A stretch of DNA of 59,935 nt, taken from positions 1 to 59,935 of the forward strand of contig JALUVJ010000046.1 of NCBI GenBank assembly GCA_027020665.1. Direction: 5' to 3'. Positions 52,352 through 59,750 of this stretch are shown here, one piece after another. The notes beneath the pieces are model-generated. The model ran no database searches, had not been told where the DNA came from, and was given only the letters and a program-made list of their open reading frames with translations. Both the position numbers and the translations under genes were made by a program. This DNA is from Nitrospira sp. (GTDB taxonomy: Bacteria; Nitrospirota; Nitrospiria; SBBL01; JAADHI01). Position 1 is the stretch's first letter; each line of letters begins with the position of its first letter.

Positions 52352-53662
52352 TTGACGAAATTGGCCATTATCGGCGCCGGAAAAGGGGGAACGGCCCTCA
52401 TCGAAATTTTGCATAAGGACCCTTTGGTCAAGATCGTGGGCATTGCGGACCCCTATGCAAAGGCACCGGGACTGGATTTGGCGCGTCGGCACAAAATCCG
52501 GGCGGTGACGGATTACCGTGAACTGCTTCAAGAGGATGTGGATCTTGTCATCGACGTGACGGGAAACAATGCGGTGCGCGAGGCCCTTGAAAAGGACAGT
52601 GACGGCATTGAGGTCATCGGCGGTTTGGCGGCCAAGTTTATGTGGCAATTAATCGAAGAACGCATCAAAAGCAAGATGATGCGCGAGACGATTCGGGCCC
52701 GTTACTCTTTTGAAAACATGATCGGCAAGAATGAAAAGATGGAAGCCATCTACGAGCTGATCCCCAAAATTGCCACAACAAAGGCTACGGTTTTGATTGA
52801 GGGGGAAAGCGGCACGGGCAAGGAATTGGTTGCGCATTCCATCCATCAATACAGCACGCGCGAGGACAAAGCCTTTATCCGGGTCAATTGTGCGGCGCTT
52901 GCGGAAAGCTTGCTGGAAAGCGAGCTTTTCGGGCATGTGCGCGGTGCGTTTACAGGCGCCGTGGCGCACAAACTGGGACGCTTTGAATTGGCCGACGGCG
53001 GCACCCTTTTTCTGGATGAAATTGGTGAAATCAGTTTGTCGACACAAGCGAAACTCTTACGGGCCGTGCAGGATGGCGAAATCGAAAAAGTGGGGGATAC
53101 CCGCCGCATTAAGGTGGATGTGCGTGTAATCGCAGCGACAAATAAAGATCTGAAGCAGGCAGTGGAAAATGGGGAATTCCGGCATGACCTGTATTATCGC
53201 CTCAAAGTGGTGCCGATTTCGCTTCCGCCCTTGCGAGAGCGCAAGGATGATATTCCGCTATTGGTCGATCATTTTATTCAGCGTTTTAATACGGAGATGG
53301 TGCGGAAGGTGACAAAGGTTGCCCCTGAAGTCATGCAGATCTTAAACGCCTATGATTTTCCGGGGAACATTCGGGAACTGGAAAACATCATCGAACATGC
53401 GATGGTCTTTTGCACCGGCGATACCCTGGAAGCAGATTACCTTCAAAAAGAGATTCAACCGGCGCGAAAAAGTGTGATTCATAACGTGGTCGAAGATGAA
53501 GATCCCTTGCACGCAATGGAAGAAGCGTTGATCTTGAATGTCTTAAATCAGACAAAGTGGAATTACAAAAAAACGGCTGAAAAATTGAAGATGAGTCGGA
53601 CGACACTCTGGAGAAAAATTAAAATATACGGTCTGACGAAACCCGATCCTGTTTCACAATGA
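52352..53662 (+). CDS. sigma54-dependent activator with an N-terminal Rossmann (NAD-binding) sensor
   Basis: A 436-residue bacterial enhancer-binding protein. Residues about 1-110 are a Rossmann fold (LAIIGAGKGGTALIEIL, IVGIADPYAKAPG, DLVIDVTGN), not a receiver, GAF or PAS domain. The AAA+ domain has Walker A GESGTGKE, the sigma54-contact loop GAFTGA and LFLDEIGEI. A Fis-type HTH ends the protein (NYKKTAEKLKMSRTTLWRKI). TTG start. The sensor suggests control by NAD(H) or a related dinucleotide. Its probable target lies immediately downstream: two GTTTC-N5-GAAAC sites and a sigma54 promoter, then the second zinc-ribbon gene. Confidence 0.92.
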   Translation: MTKLAIIGAGKGGTALIEILHKDPLVKIVGIADPYAKAPGLDLARRHKIRAVTDYRELLQEDVDLVIDVTGNNAVREALEKDSDGIEVIGGLAAKFMWQLIEERIKSKMMRETIRARYSFENMIGKNEKMEAIYELIPKIATTKATVLIEGESGTGKELVAHSIHQYSTREDKAFIRVNCAALAESLLESELFGHVRGAFTGAVAHKLGRFELADGGTLFLDEIGEISLSTQAKLLRAVQDGEIEKVGDTRRIKVDVRVIAATNKDLKQAVENGEFRHDLYYRLKVVPISLPPLRERKDDIPLLVDHFIQRFNTEMVRKVTKVAPEVMQILNAYDFPGNIRELENIIEHAMVFCTGDTLEADYLQKEIQPARKSVIHNVVEDEDPLHAMEEALILNVLNQTKWNYKKTAEKLKMSRTTLWRKIKIYGLTKPDPVSQ

Positions 53663-53665
53663 AAC
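53651..53665. promoter_or_regulatory. enhancer site 1 for the sigma54 activator
   Basis: GTTTC-ACAAT-GAAAC, a perfect palindrome overlapping the stop codon of the activator gene. An identical-arm copy lies exactly 30 bases downstream (three helical turns), the arrangement expected for cooperative binding of an activator upstream of a sigma54 promoter. Confidence 0.75.
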
Positions 53666-53680
53666 CGTAAGATGATGTTC

Positions 53681-53695
53681 GTTTCTTTATGAAAC
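53681..53695. promoter_or_regulatory. enhancer site 2 for the sigma54 activator
   Basis: GTTTC-TTTAT-GAAAC, same arms and spacer length as site 1. It is about 75 bases upstream of the -24 element and about 100 bases from the predicted start site, a typical enhancer distance. A GAAAC half-site follows at 53704-53708. Confidence 0.75.
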
Positions 53696-53760
53696 GCCAA
53701 TTTGAAACGTTGAAAATGTGAACATGTTGATTTAATAAGGTATTTTCTTGATTTTTAGTA

Positions 53761-53776
53761 TGGCATGAACATTGCT
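53761..53776 (+). promoter_or_regulatory. sigma54 (RpoN) promoter
   Basis: TGGCATGAACATTGCT matches TGGCAC-N5-TTGCW with one mismatch. GG at 53762-53763 and GC at 53774-53775 are separated by exactly 10 bases, as required. Transcription should start near 53787, which rules out an in-frame ATG at 53765 for the gene downstream. Confidence 0.85.
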
Positions 53777-53821
53777 GTATTATTGAGGCAAATATCATTT
53801 CATTCAACAGGGAGGGTTAAA

Positions 53822-54013
53822 ATGAGTTGTCCAAGATGCAGCGGTTTTATGGTTGCTCAGAGTTTTGAAGACTTAAGAAGTGATACGGGGGAGTTGTCTT
53901 TTCGGGGTTTTCGATGCATGATTTGCGGGGAAATTGTTGATCCTCAAATCAGTTCGAACCGAGAGCATCGGCCGCATCATCAGGCAAGAAATCGGAAATT
54001 GATGTCGTATTAA
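53822..54013 (+). CDS. small double-CxxC (zinc-ribbon-like) protein, paralogue 2
   Basis: A 63-residue protein: MSCPRCSGFMV, RSDTGELSFRGFRC and CMICGEIVD, then a His/Arg-rich tail (NREHRPHHQARNRK) missing from paralogue 1. Both CxxC pairs are kept, so it probably binds zinc or another metal. It follows a sigma54 promoter with tandem activator sites, so it is likely induced by the activator encoded just upstream. GGGAGGG precedes the ATG by 5 bases, the same layout as paralogue 1. Function is unknown. Confidence 0.82.
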   Translation: MSCPRCSGFMVAQSFEDLRSDTGELSFRGFRCMICGEIVDPQISSNREHRPHHQARNRKLMSY

Positions 54014-54048
54014 AGGTCTTTTTGATAAAGGGGAGCGTAGGGGAAGCT

Positions 54049-54071
54049 CTCATTAAGTCATGAGTTTTTTT
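54049..54071 (+). terminator. weak hairpin with T run after paralogue 2
   Basis: CTCAT pairs with ATGAG around a 6-base loop, followed by seven T. The stem is only 5 bp, so termination may be partial, allowing some read-through to the NuoF-like gene. The remainder to 54168 shows no gene. Confidence 0.45.
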
Positions 54072-54168
54072 CGAGGCAAAATGTTCAGCTTCTGCCTTGA
54101 AAATTTTGTAAATAGCAGGGGCTATTCTTTGAAATTTGCGCCTTGAATCCGAACATTGTATCTCTCGA

Positions 54169-54198
54169 AAAATTCAACCCGGACTCAATCAGAGCGTC
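54169..54198 (+). repeat. copy B of the leader repeat (upstream of the NuoF-like gene)
   Basis: AAAATTCAACCCGGA, four bases CTCA, then ATCAGAGCGTC; 27 of 30 positions match copy A at 12757-12786. It ends 16 bases before the GTG at 54215, overlapping the usual position of the leader. Confidence 0.6.
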
Positions 54199-54214
54199 CT
54201 AAAGGAAATCATTT

Positions 54215-55510
54215 GTGGAAGCAACGCGTATTTTAACGGAAAAAGATGTTTCCTTAACAGGGCTTTGTGCAGTCTCCCCCTTGTCTTATGAGAATTATGT
54301 TTTAAAAGGAGGTTATGTCGGACTCACGAAGGCAATTGATTCATTGGGGCCTTCCGGCGTGAGAGACGCCGTGAAGGCCTCGGGTTTGCGCGGACGCGGA
54401 GGCGCCGGTTTTCCGACCTGGAAAAAGTGGGATATGGTGATGCGGCAGGCCGAGAAGAAACGGTATCTCTGTTGCAATGCCGCCGAGGACGAACCCGGCA
54501 CCTTTAAAGACCGTTACTTGCTGCGCTCAAATCCCCATCAATTAATTGAAGGGGTACTGATTGCGGCCTTTACCGTGGGCGCAAATGAAGCCTATCTTTT
54601 TATTAACTGCCGTTACGAAGAAGAACGGGCTTTTATGGCGGAGGCCCTGCGGATTTCAAAGGCGGCAGGTCACTGGGGTGAAGGGAGTGCTTCGGGGATA
54701 ACGCTTACGATTTGTGAAAGTCCGGGAAGTTATGTGGCCGGAGAAGAAACGGCCTTGCTTGAAGTCGTGGAGGGACGAGAGGCCAAACCGCGGCAGAAGC
54801 CGCCTTATTACCCCACGATGCACGGTCTTTACGGCAAACCCACCGTCGTCAATAACGCGGAAAGCCTGTCGAATGTGCCTTTTATCGTTCGGGAAGGTGC
54901 CGAGGCTTTTCAAGCCGTCGGCCTGCCGAGCTCACCGGGAACGATGGTTTTTACCCTCACGGGCGATGTAAATGTGCCGGGGCTTTACGAGCGCCCCTTG
55001 GGGACTTCATTGCGGACGGTGATTGATGATTGTGGTGAGGGCATCAAAAACGGGGCTTCACTGAAGGCCGTTTTTCCGGGAGGTCCTTCCGTGCCGGTCA
55101 TTCCGGCATCACAGGTGGATCTTCGTCTGGATTTTGATGGATTAAAAGCTGCGGGAACAGGTCTGGGCACAGGCGCAGTCATTGTAATGTCGGAAGCGTC
55201 GTGCATGGTTCAGACGGCCATTCAATATGCCCGTTTTTTTGCGAATGAAAGTTGCGGCCAATGCCCGCCCTGTAAATTAGGTACTGTGCATATTTCCGAA
55301 ATACTTGAGAAGATTGAGGCGGGTCAGGGCACAAGCGGTGACATCAAATTGGTGCGGCAATCCTGTGAGATGGTGAAAGGACGCGGCCAATGTTTTCTTT
55401 TGACGGGTGCGGCCATTGCGGTGGAAAGCATTCTCGGCCATTTCAGGCACGAATTTGAAGAACATGTCGGCGCAGGGCGATGCCCGCTCAGCTCGCAGCC
55501 TGTGGCTTAG
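54215..55510 (+). CDS. nuoF: NuoF-type NADH dehydrogenase 51-kDa subunit, isolated gene
   Basis: A 431-residue NADH-oxidising flavoprotein. LRGRGGAGFPTWKKW binds FMN and NADH, NAAEDEPGTFKDRYL and ESPGSYVAGEETALL are conserved in complex I subunit F, and ESCGQCPPCKLGT with a later Cys ligates the N3 [4Fe-4S] cluster. It lacks the extra ferredoxin domains of HoxF or HydB. The start is GTG with AAAGGAAA ahead. No nuoE, nuoG or hydrogenase gene is nearby, so its partners are unknown; it could be a second NuoF copy serving a soluble dehydrogenase or the redox circuit upstream. Confidence 0.92.
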   Translation: MEATRILTEKDVSLTGLCAVSPLSYENYVLKGGYVGLTKAIDSLGPSGVRDAVKASGLRGRGGAGFPTWKKWDMVMRQAEKKRYLCCNAAEDEPGTFKDRYLLRSNPHQLIEGVLIAAFTVGANEAYLFINCRYEEERAFMAEALRISKAAGHWGEGSASGITLTICESPGSYVAGEETALLEVVEGREAKPRQKPPYYPTMHGLYGKPTVVNNAESLSNVPFIVREGAEAFQAVGLPSSPGTMVFTLTGDVNVPGLYERPLGTSLRTVIDDCGEGIKNGASLKAVFPGGPSVPVIPASQVDLRLDFDGLKAAGTGLGTGAVIVMSEASCMVQTAIQYARFFANESCGQCPPCKLGTVHISEILEKIEAGQGTSGDIKLVRQSCEMVKGRGQCFLLTGAAIAVESILGHFRHEFEEHVGAGRCPLSSQPVA

Positions 55511-55582
55511 CAGCAGCGCGCAAGGACAATGTTTTGATATAATACGAATGAGAAAGTGATACAAGCACGGCAGGAGGGAAAA

Positions 55583-55903
55583 ATGGTTATTATTACAGAA
55601 CGCGGCAGCGAAAAAGTGAAAGAAATCATGGCGGCCGAAGAGAAAGAGGGTTATGGTTTGCGGGTTTATGTCGAAGGCGGCGGCTGTTCCGGTTTTCAGT
55701 ATGGCATGGCCTTTGAGGAAAAAGAAAACGAAGAGGATGATGTGGTCGAAATGCATGGCCTGAAGCTGTTTGTTGATCCCTACAGCGCCCCGATGTTGAA
55801 GGGGACGGAAGTGGATTATATTGACGATCTGCAAAACGCGGGTTTCTCGATCAAAAATCCAAATGCAAAAACCACCTGCGGCTGCGGTCAATCTTTTAGT
55901 TAA
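55583..55903 (+). CDS. erpA: A-type Fe-S carrier (ErpA/IscA)
   Basis: A 106-residue carrier with the three invariant cysteines: GGGCSGFQYGM and TTCGCGQSFS. These bind an Fe-S cluster or iron during maturation of Fe-S proteins. IDDLQNAGFSIKNPNA is typical of ErpA/HesB. The ATG at 55583 follows AGGAGGG; an upstream in-frame start adds nine unconserved residues. Its product could service NuoF upstream, though a terminator follows and the genes are only loosely spaced. Confidence 0.93.
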   Translation: MVIITERGSEKVKEIMAAEEKEGYGLRVYVEGGGCSGFQYGMAFEEKENEEDDVVEMHGLKLFVDPYSAPMLKGTEVDYIDDLQNAGFSIKNPNAKTTCGCGQSFS

Positions 55904-55961
55904 TTTTTGAAAGATCCACAATGTGTTTCACCCTCTCTCAGATCTTTTTTGTAAAATTGAG

Positions 55962-56001
55962 AAAAAGTGCTGCCGGCAAAAGATTGAAGGCAGCATTTTT
56001 T
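55962..56001 (+). terminator. intrinsic terminator after erpA
   Basis: AAAAAGTGCTGCC (55962-55974) pairs with GGCAGCATTTTTT (55989-56001) with one mismatch, ending in a T run. It separates erpA from the thiazole operon. A second, weaker AAAGATC/GATCTTT repeat lies at 55910-55950. Confidence 0.82.
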
Positions 56002-56034
56002 GTTTTAAAATGGCACACTGAGCAAGTTGATTGA

Positions 56035-56247
56035 ATGGAAATTGTTATCAACGGCATCAAACAGCAGATACCGCAGGCTTCAAACCTTCTACAACTTTTG
56101 CAACGCTTTGAACTTGCGCCGGAGCGTATTGCCGTCGAGATTAATTTGACTGTCATCGACCGGGAAGCTTATGATGCGACCGTACTGCATGACGGCGACC
56201 AGATTGAAATCATTCGTTTTATAGGAGGAGGGGCAGATGCCTGTTGA
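56035..56247 (+). CDS. thiS: sulfur carrier ThiS with a C-terminal extension
   Basis: A 70-residue beta-grasp protein. Start [36 protein letters not shown] and [12 protein letters not shown] are ThiS features. ThiS proteins normally end at the di-glycine that is adenylated and converted to thiocarboxylate for thiazole synthesis. Here GGG (residues 64-66) is followed by Ala-Asp-Ala-Cys before the stop. The tail must be trimmed, or the carrier is impaired or the sequence has lost a stop. The GGAGGAGGGG coding for the glycines also serves as the ribosome site of thiG, which starts inside this gene. Confidence 0.88.
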   Translation: MEIVINGIKQQIPQASNLLQLLQRFELAPERIAVEINLTVIDREAYDATVLHDGDQIEIIRFIGGGADAC

Positions 56248-57016
56248 GACACCCTTGGTGATTGGAGGCATCCCGTTTCGTTCACGTTTGATTGTGGGGA
56301 CGGGCAAATACGCCTCATTTGAAGAGACCCAAAAAGCGATCGAAGCCTCCGGGGCGGACTGTGTGACCGTCGCCGTCCGGCGCGTCAATATTTTGGACAA
56401 GGCCGAGGAAAACCTCCTGGATTATCTCGATCCGAAAATTTATAAAATCCTCCCGAATACCGCGGGGTGTTACACGGCGGAAGAAGCCGTTCGCACCGCG
56501 CGCCTTGCCCGCGCAGCCGGGGTGTCCGACATGGTCAAGCTGGAGGTGATCGGTGATCAACGCACTTTATTTCCGGATAACGAAGCCTTATTAGAAGCAA
56601 CGGAAGTTCTCGCAAAAGAAGGGTTTATCGTCTTGCCTTATACAAATGACGATCCCGTCATAGCCCGAAAATTGGTCGATGCGGGCGCTGCGGTCGTGAT
56701 GCCCTTGGCCGCACCCATCGGCTCAGGGCTTGGCATCCGAAATCCTTACAACATCCGAATTATCATGGAAACCGTTTCCGTCCCGATTATTGTTGATGCG
56801 GGCGTGGGCACGGCCTCGGATGCCGCGGTTGCCATGGAACTGGGCTGTGACGGCATTTTAATGAATACGGCCATTGCGGAGGCAGACAATCCCATTCAAA
56901 TGGCCGAAGCCATGAATTATGGCGTGAAAGCCGGTCGTTTGGCCTATCTGGCCGGACGCATTCCAAAAAAACTTTACGCACAAGCCAGCAGCCCGATTGA
57001 AGGTATGATTGAATAA
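56237..57016 (+). CDS. thiG: thiazole synthase ThiG
   Basis: A 259-residue TIM barrel that assembles the thiazole phosphate of thiamine from DXP, ThiS-thiocarboxylate and dehydroglycine. [23 protein letters not shown] has the Schiff-base lysine region, [32 protein letters not shown] and [15 protein letters not shown] are diagnostic. It overlaps thiS by 11 bases. thiH/thiO, thiF and thiC are not in the window, and no TPP riboswitch is seen upstream. Confidence 0.96.
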   Translation: MPVETPLVIGGIPFRSRLIVGTGKYASFEETQKAIEASGADCVTVAVRRVNILDKAEENLLDYLDPKIYKILPNTAGCYTAEEAVRTARLARAAGVSDMVKLEVIGDQRTLFPDNEALLEATEVLAKEGFIVLPYTNDDPVIARKLVDAGAAVVMPLAAPIGSGLGIRNPYNIRIIMETVSVPIIVDAGVGTASDAAVAMELGCDGILMNTAIAEADNPIQMAEAMNYGVKAGRLAYLAGRIPKKLYAQASSPIEGMIE

Positions 57017-57061
57017 ATACGCCCGTCGCTTTGCCGTTCTTTTTTTCTAAAATCACGCCGT

Positions 57062-57691
57062 ATGGTCTCGCTCGATTTCAAGCTTTATATGATTACGGAT
57101 CGTCATCAGACGGCGGGGCGTCCCTTGCTTCAGGTCGTTGAGACTGCGGCATCGGCAGGCATTTCCGCCATTCAATTCCGGGAAAAAGACCTTTCACTGC
57201 GCGAACAGTTTGATTTGGCAGTGAAGGTAAAAAAAATCACCGACCGCTACGGCGTATCTTTGATGATTAATGACCGTGCGGATTTGTGTCTGGCCTTGGA
57301 TGCGGCGGGCGTGCATCTGCCTTCGACAGGTTTTTCTGTGGATGTCGCCCGCTCACTTTTGGGCTCTGACAAACTGATCGGGGTCTCCTGTCATGCGCTT
57401 TCCGAGCTTAAAACGGCCGAATCGCTGGGCGCAGACTTTGCGGTTTTTGGGCCGGTTTACGATACGCCTTCAAAGCGGCCTTACGGTGCGCCGCTTACGC
57501 TTGCGTCTTTCAAACACGCAAAATCAATAACAAGCCTTCCGCTTTTTGCCATCGGGGGCATCAATCAAAGCCGACTGTCCGCTGTTTTTTCAGCCGGGGC
57601 CGACGGTGTCGCCATGATCTCAGCGATTTCGACTGCAAAGGATATTGAAGCCCGCTGCGCCGAACTTTTGCAAGCCGTGACATCATTTTAA
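57062..57691 (+). CDS. thiE: thiamine-phosphate synthase ThiE
   Basis: A 209-residue TIM barrel that couples HMP-pyrophosphate with thiazole phosphate. FKLYMITDRH, AIQFREKDLSLREQF, LMINDRADLCLALDAAGVHLP, DFAVFGPVYDTPSKR and PLFAIGGINQ are the standard ThiE blocks. It follows thiG by 45 bases in the same orientation. TenI is a related but catalytically distinct alternative; the conserved RADL and GPVYDTPSK segments favour ThiE. Confidence 0.92.
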   Translation: MVSLDFKLYMITDRHQTAGRPLLQVVETAASAGISAIQFREKDLSLREQFDLAVKVKKITDRYGVSLMINDRADLCLALDAAGVHLPSTGFSVDVARSLLGSDKLIGVSCHALSELKTAESLGADFAVFGPVYDTPSKRPYGAPLTLASFKHAKSITSLPLFAIGGINQSRLSAVFSAGADGVAMISAISTAKDIEARCAELLQAVTSF

Positions 57692-57833
57692 GCCTTTTCT
57701 CCCCCCTGACATTTATCCAACAATCCATCGCTGATTTTGGGATTTGTATCCTGAAAGCCAAATCGGGTACATTAGCGCGATTCAGAATAAGTCGCAGGCC
57801 TCTCTTGAACCGATGAAGGGGGAACACCGTTTC

Positions 57834-59612
57834 ATGACACTCGAAATCACATTCGTTTTTTTGCTCGTGCTGACGACCGTATTGCTCTTTGTGACGGAAA
57901 AATTACCGGTCGATCTTGTTGCGCTCATAGTCATGGCCACTTTATTGGTTAGCGGCATTATCTCACTTGAAGAAGGGATTTCAGGGTTTAGCAATACGGC
58001 AACCGTCACGGTTGCCGCCATGTTTGTAATTAGTGCGGGTTTATTCAAGACCGGTGCGCTTAAAGTGATTTCATCCAACCTGGAGCGCATCGGACGGCAC
58101 AGTTTTTGGGTGGCTTTGATCGCGATGATGCTGGTTGTGGGCGTGATCTCGGCCTTTGTCAACAATACGGCGACGGTGGCGATTTTTATGCCCATTGTGC
58201 TTAGGGTTGCGCGTGAGGCCAATGTCAGCCCCTCAAAACTCCTCATGCCGCTCTCCTTTGCGTCGATCTTTGGTGGAGCCTGCACGCTGATCGGGACATC
58301 CACAAACATTCTTGTGAATTCGATCGCGGAGCGCGACGGGATCGGCTCTTTTGGAATGTTTGAATTTACGCCGATCGGTTTGATGATTTTTGTCGTGGGC
58401 ATGATTTACATGGTTTTAATCGGGGTGCCCATGATTCCGAGCAAGGGGACCGGGGAAGACCTGACAGATAAGTTTGGCATGGGCGATTATTTAACGGAAA
58501 TCATCCTGCTTCAAAAGGCAAAATCGGTGGGCAAGACCCTGAAGGACTCTCCTTTGGTGCGGGATATGGATATTGACATTCTGGAAGTCTTTCGGGGGGG
58601 ACGGCGTTTGCCCATGCCCTCCCATGAAGTGATTTTGCAGGAATACGATGTTTTGCGTGTGCGCGCGAACGTACGCAAGATCCGGGAAATTCAGGAGCGG
58701 GAAGGCATTGTTATCAAGTCGGGACTTAAGTGGCGGGACAAAGATTTGGAATCGGAGCACGCAATCTTGGTTGAAGCCGTGATTGCGCCGCATTCCATGT
58801 TGGACGGCAAGTCGCTTGAGGACATCGGTTTTCGGGATCGTTTTGGCGCATCGCCGCTTGCCATTCGTCACAGCGGCGCGGTGCGGCATGAAAAACTGGA
58901 AACGACCGTTTTGCGGGGCGGAGATGCCTTGTTGATCGAGGTGAAACGCGATCACCTGATTCAACTCAAAAAACACCCGGCCTTTGTTTTCATCTCGGAA
59001 GTGGAGCAAGCGATCTTTCGAAAACGGAAGGTTTTGCCTGCACTGGCGGTGGTTTCCGGTGTTGTCATTACAAGTGCCTTGGGCATTTTCCCTATTGTCG
59101 TCAGTGCGATTGTGGGTGCGATTATTTTAATTTTAAGCGGCTGTCTAACCTTGGAAGAGGCCTATGAATCGATCGATTGGAAAGTGATTTTTCTGCTCGC
59201 CGGGCTTTTGACCTTGGGTATTGCCTTGGAAAAAAGCGGTGCGGCGGCTTTGGTCGCCAAAACGATGATTGACTACATCGGCCCCTGGGGGCCGCTTGCC
59301 CTGCTTTCGGCTTTTTTCTTCATCACCAGTATTTTGACGGAGGCCATGTCGAATAATGCCAGTGCCGCCCTGCTTGCACCCATCGCGATTGTGGCTGCGG
59401 AATCCCAGGGCTTGAGCGCCCGTCCTTTTCTGATGGCCGTGATGTTCGGCGCGTCTTTAAGCTTCATGACACCGGTGGGTTATCAAACCAACACCCTGAT
59501 TTACGGGCCTGGGCAATACCGGTTTTCAGATTTTTTACGTGTGGGCACGCCCTTGAATATTATTTTTTGGCTGCTCTGTACCTGGTTCATTCCCAAACTC
59601 TGGCCCTTTTAG
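57834..59612 (+). CDS. SLC13/DASS-type transporter with two TrkA-C domains
   Basis: A 592-residue membrane protein. The N-terminal transport half has FVNNTATVAIFMPIVLRV and GGACTLIGTSTNILVNSIA, the Asn-Thr hairpins of the ion-transporter family. Residues about 210-410 are cytosolic and hold two TrkA-C-like domains. The second half repeats SNNASAALLAPIAIVAA and MTPVGYQTNTLIYGPG. Substrates of this family are sulfate, dicarboxylates or similar anions. I take the ATG at 57834, after GGGGGA; an in-frame ATG at 57813 is possible. Confidence 0.87.
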   Translation: MTLEITFVFLLVLTTVLLFVTEKLPVDLVALIVMATLLVSGIISLEEGISGFSNTATVTVAAMFVISAGLFKTGALKVISSNLERIGRHSFWVALIAMMLVVGVISAFVNNTATVAIFMPIVLRVAREANVSPSKLLMPLSFASIFGGACTLIGTSTNILVNSIAERDGIGSFGMFEFTPIGLMIFVVGMIYMVLIGVPMIPSKGTGEDLTDKFGMGDYLTEIILLQKAKSVGKTLKDSPLVRDMDIDILEVFRGGRRLPMPSHEVILQEYDVLRVRANVRKIREIQEREGIVIKSGLKWRDKDLESEHAILVEAVIAPHSMLDGKSLEDIGFRDRFGASPLAIRHSGAVRHEKLETTVLRGGDALLIEVKRDHLIQLKKHPAFVFISEVEQAIFRKRKVLPALAVVSGVVITSALGIFPIVVSAIVGAIILILSGCLTLEEAYESIDWKVIFLLAGLLTLGIALEKSGAAALVAKTMIDYIGPWGPLALLSAFFFITSILTEAMSNNASAALLAPIAIVAAESQGLSARPFLMAVMFGASLSFMTPVGYQTNTLIYGPGQYRFSDFLRVGTPLNIIFWLLCTWFIPKLWPF

Positions 59613-59750
59613 CCCGCTTCAGGATTTTCTCAAAAATCCAATCGCGGCTCTTTCTTCCTTTTCAAAAAGCGACTATGTTACGATACCGGGCTTTCGGAGT
59701 GCGAATGCCGCTTGCGGTTCAAGCATCTTCCGGCCGGGATGAGGAGATCG

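Noticed and set aside
53765..53821. Upstream in-frame ATG for the second zinc-ribbon gene
   Set aside because: It lies inside the sigma54 promoter, upstream of the predicted start site, so it would not be in the mRNA.
56012..56030. Possible sigma54 promoter before thiS (TGGCAC followed by GAGCA)
   Set aside because: The spacing between the GG and GC elements is 8 rather than 10 bases and the -12 box is poor.
55904..56034. TPP riboswitch before thiS
   Set aside because: No CUGAGA-type thi-box elements are seen; the interval contains the erpA terminator only.
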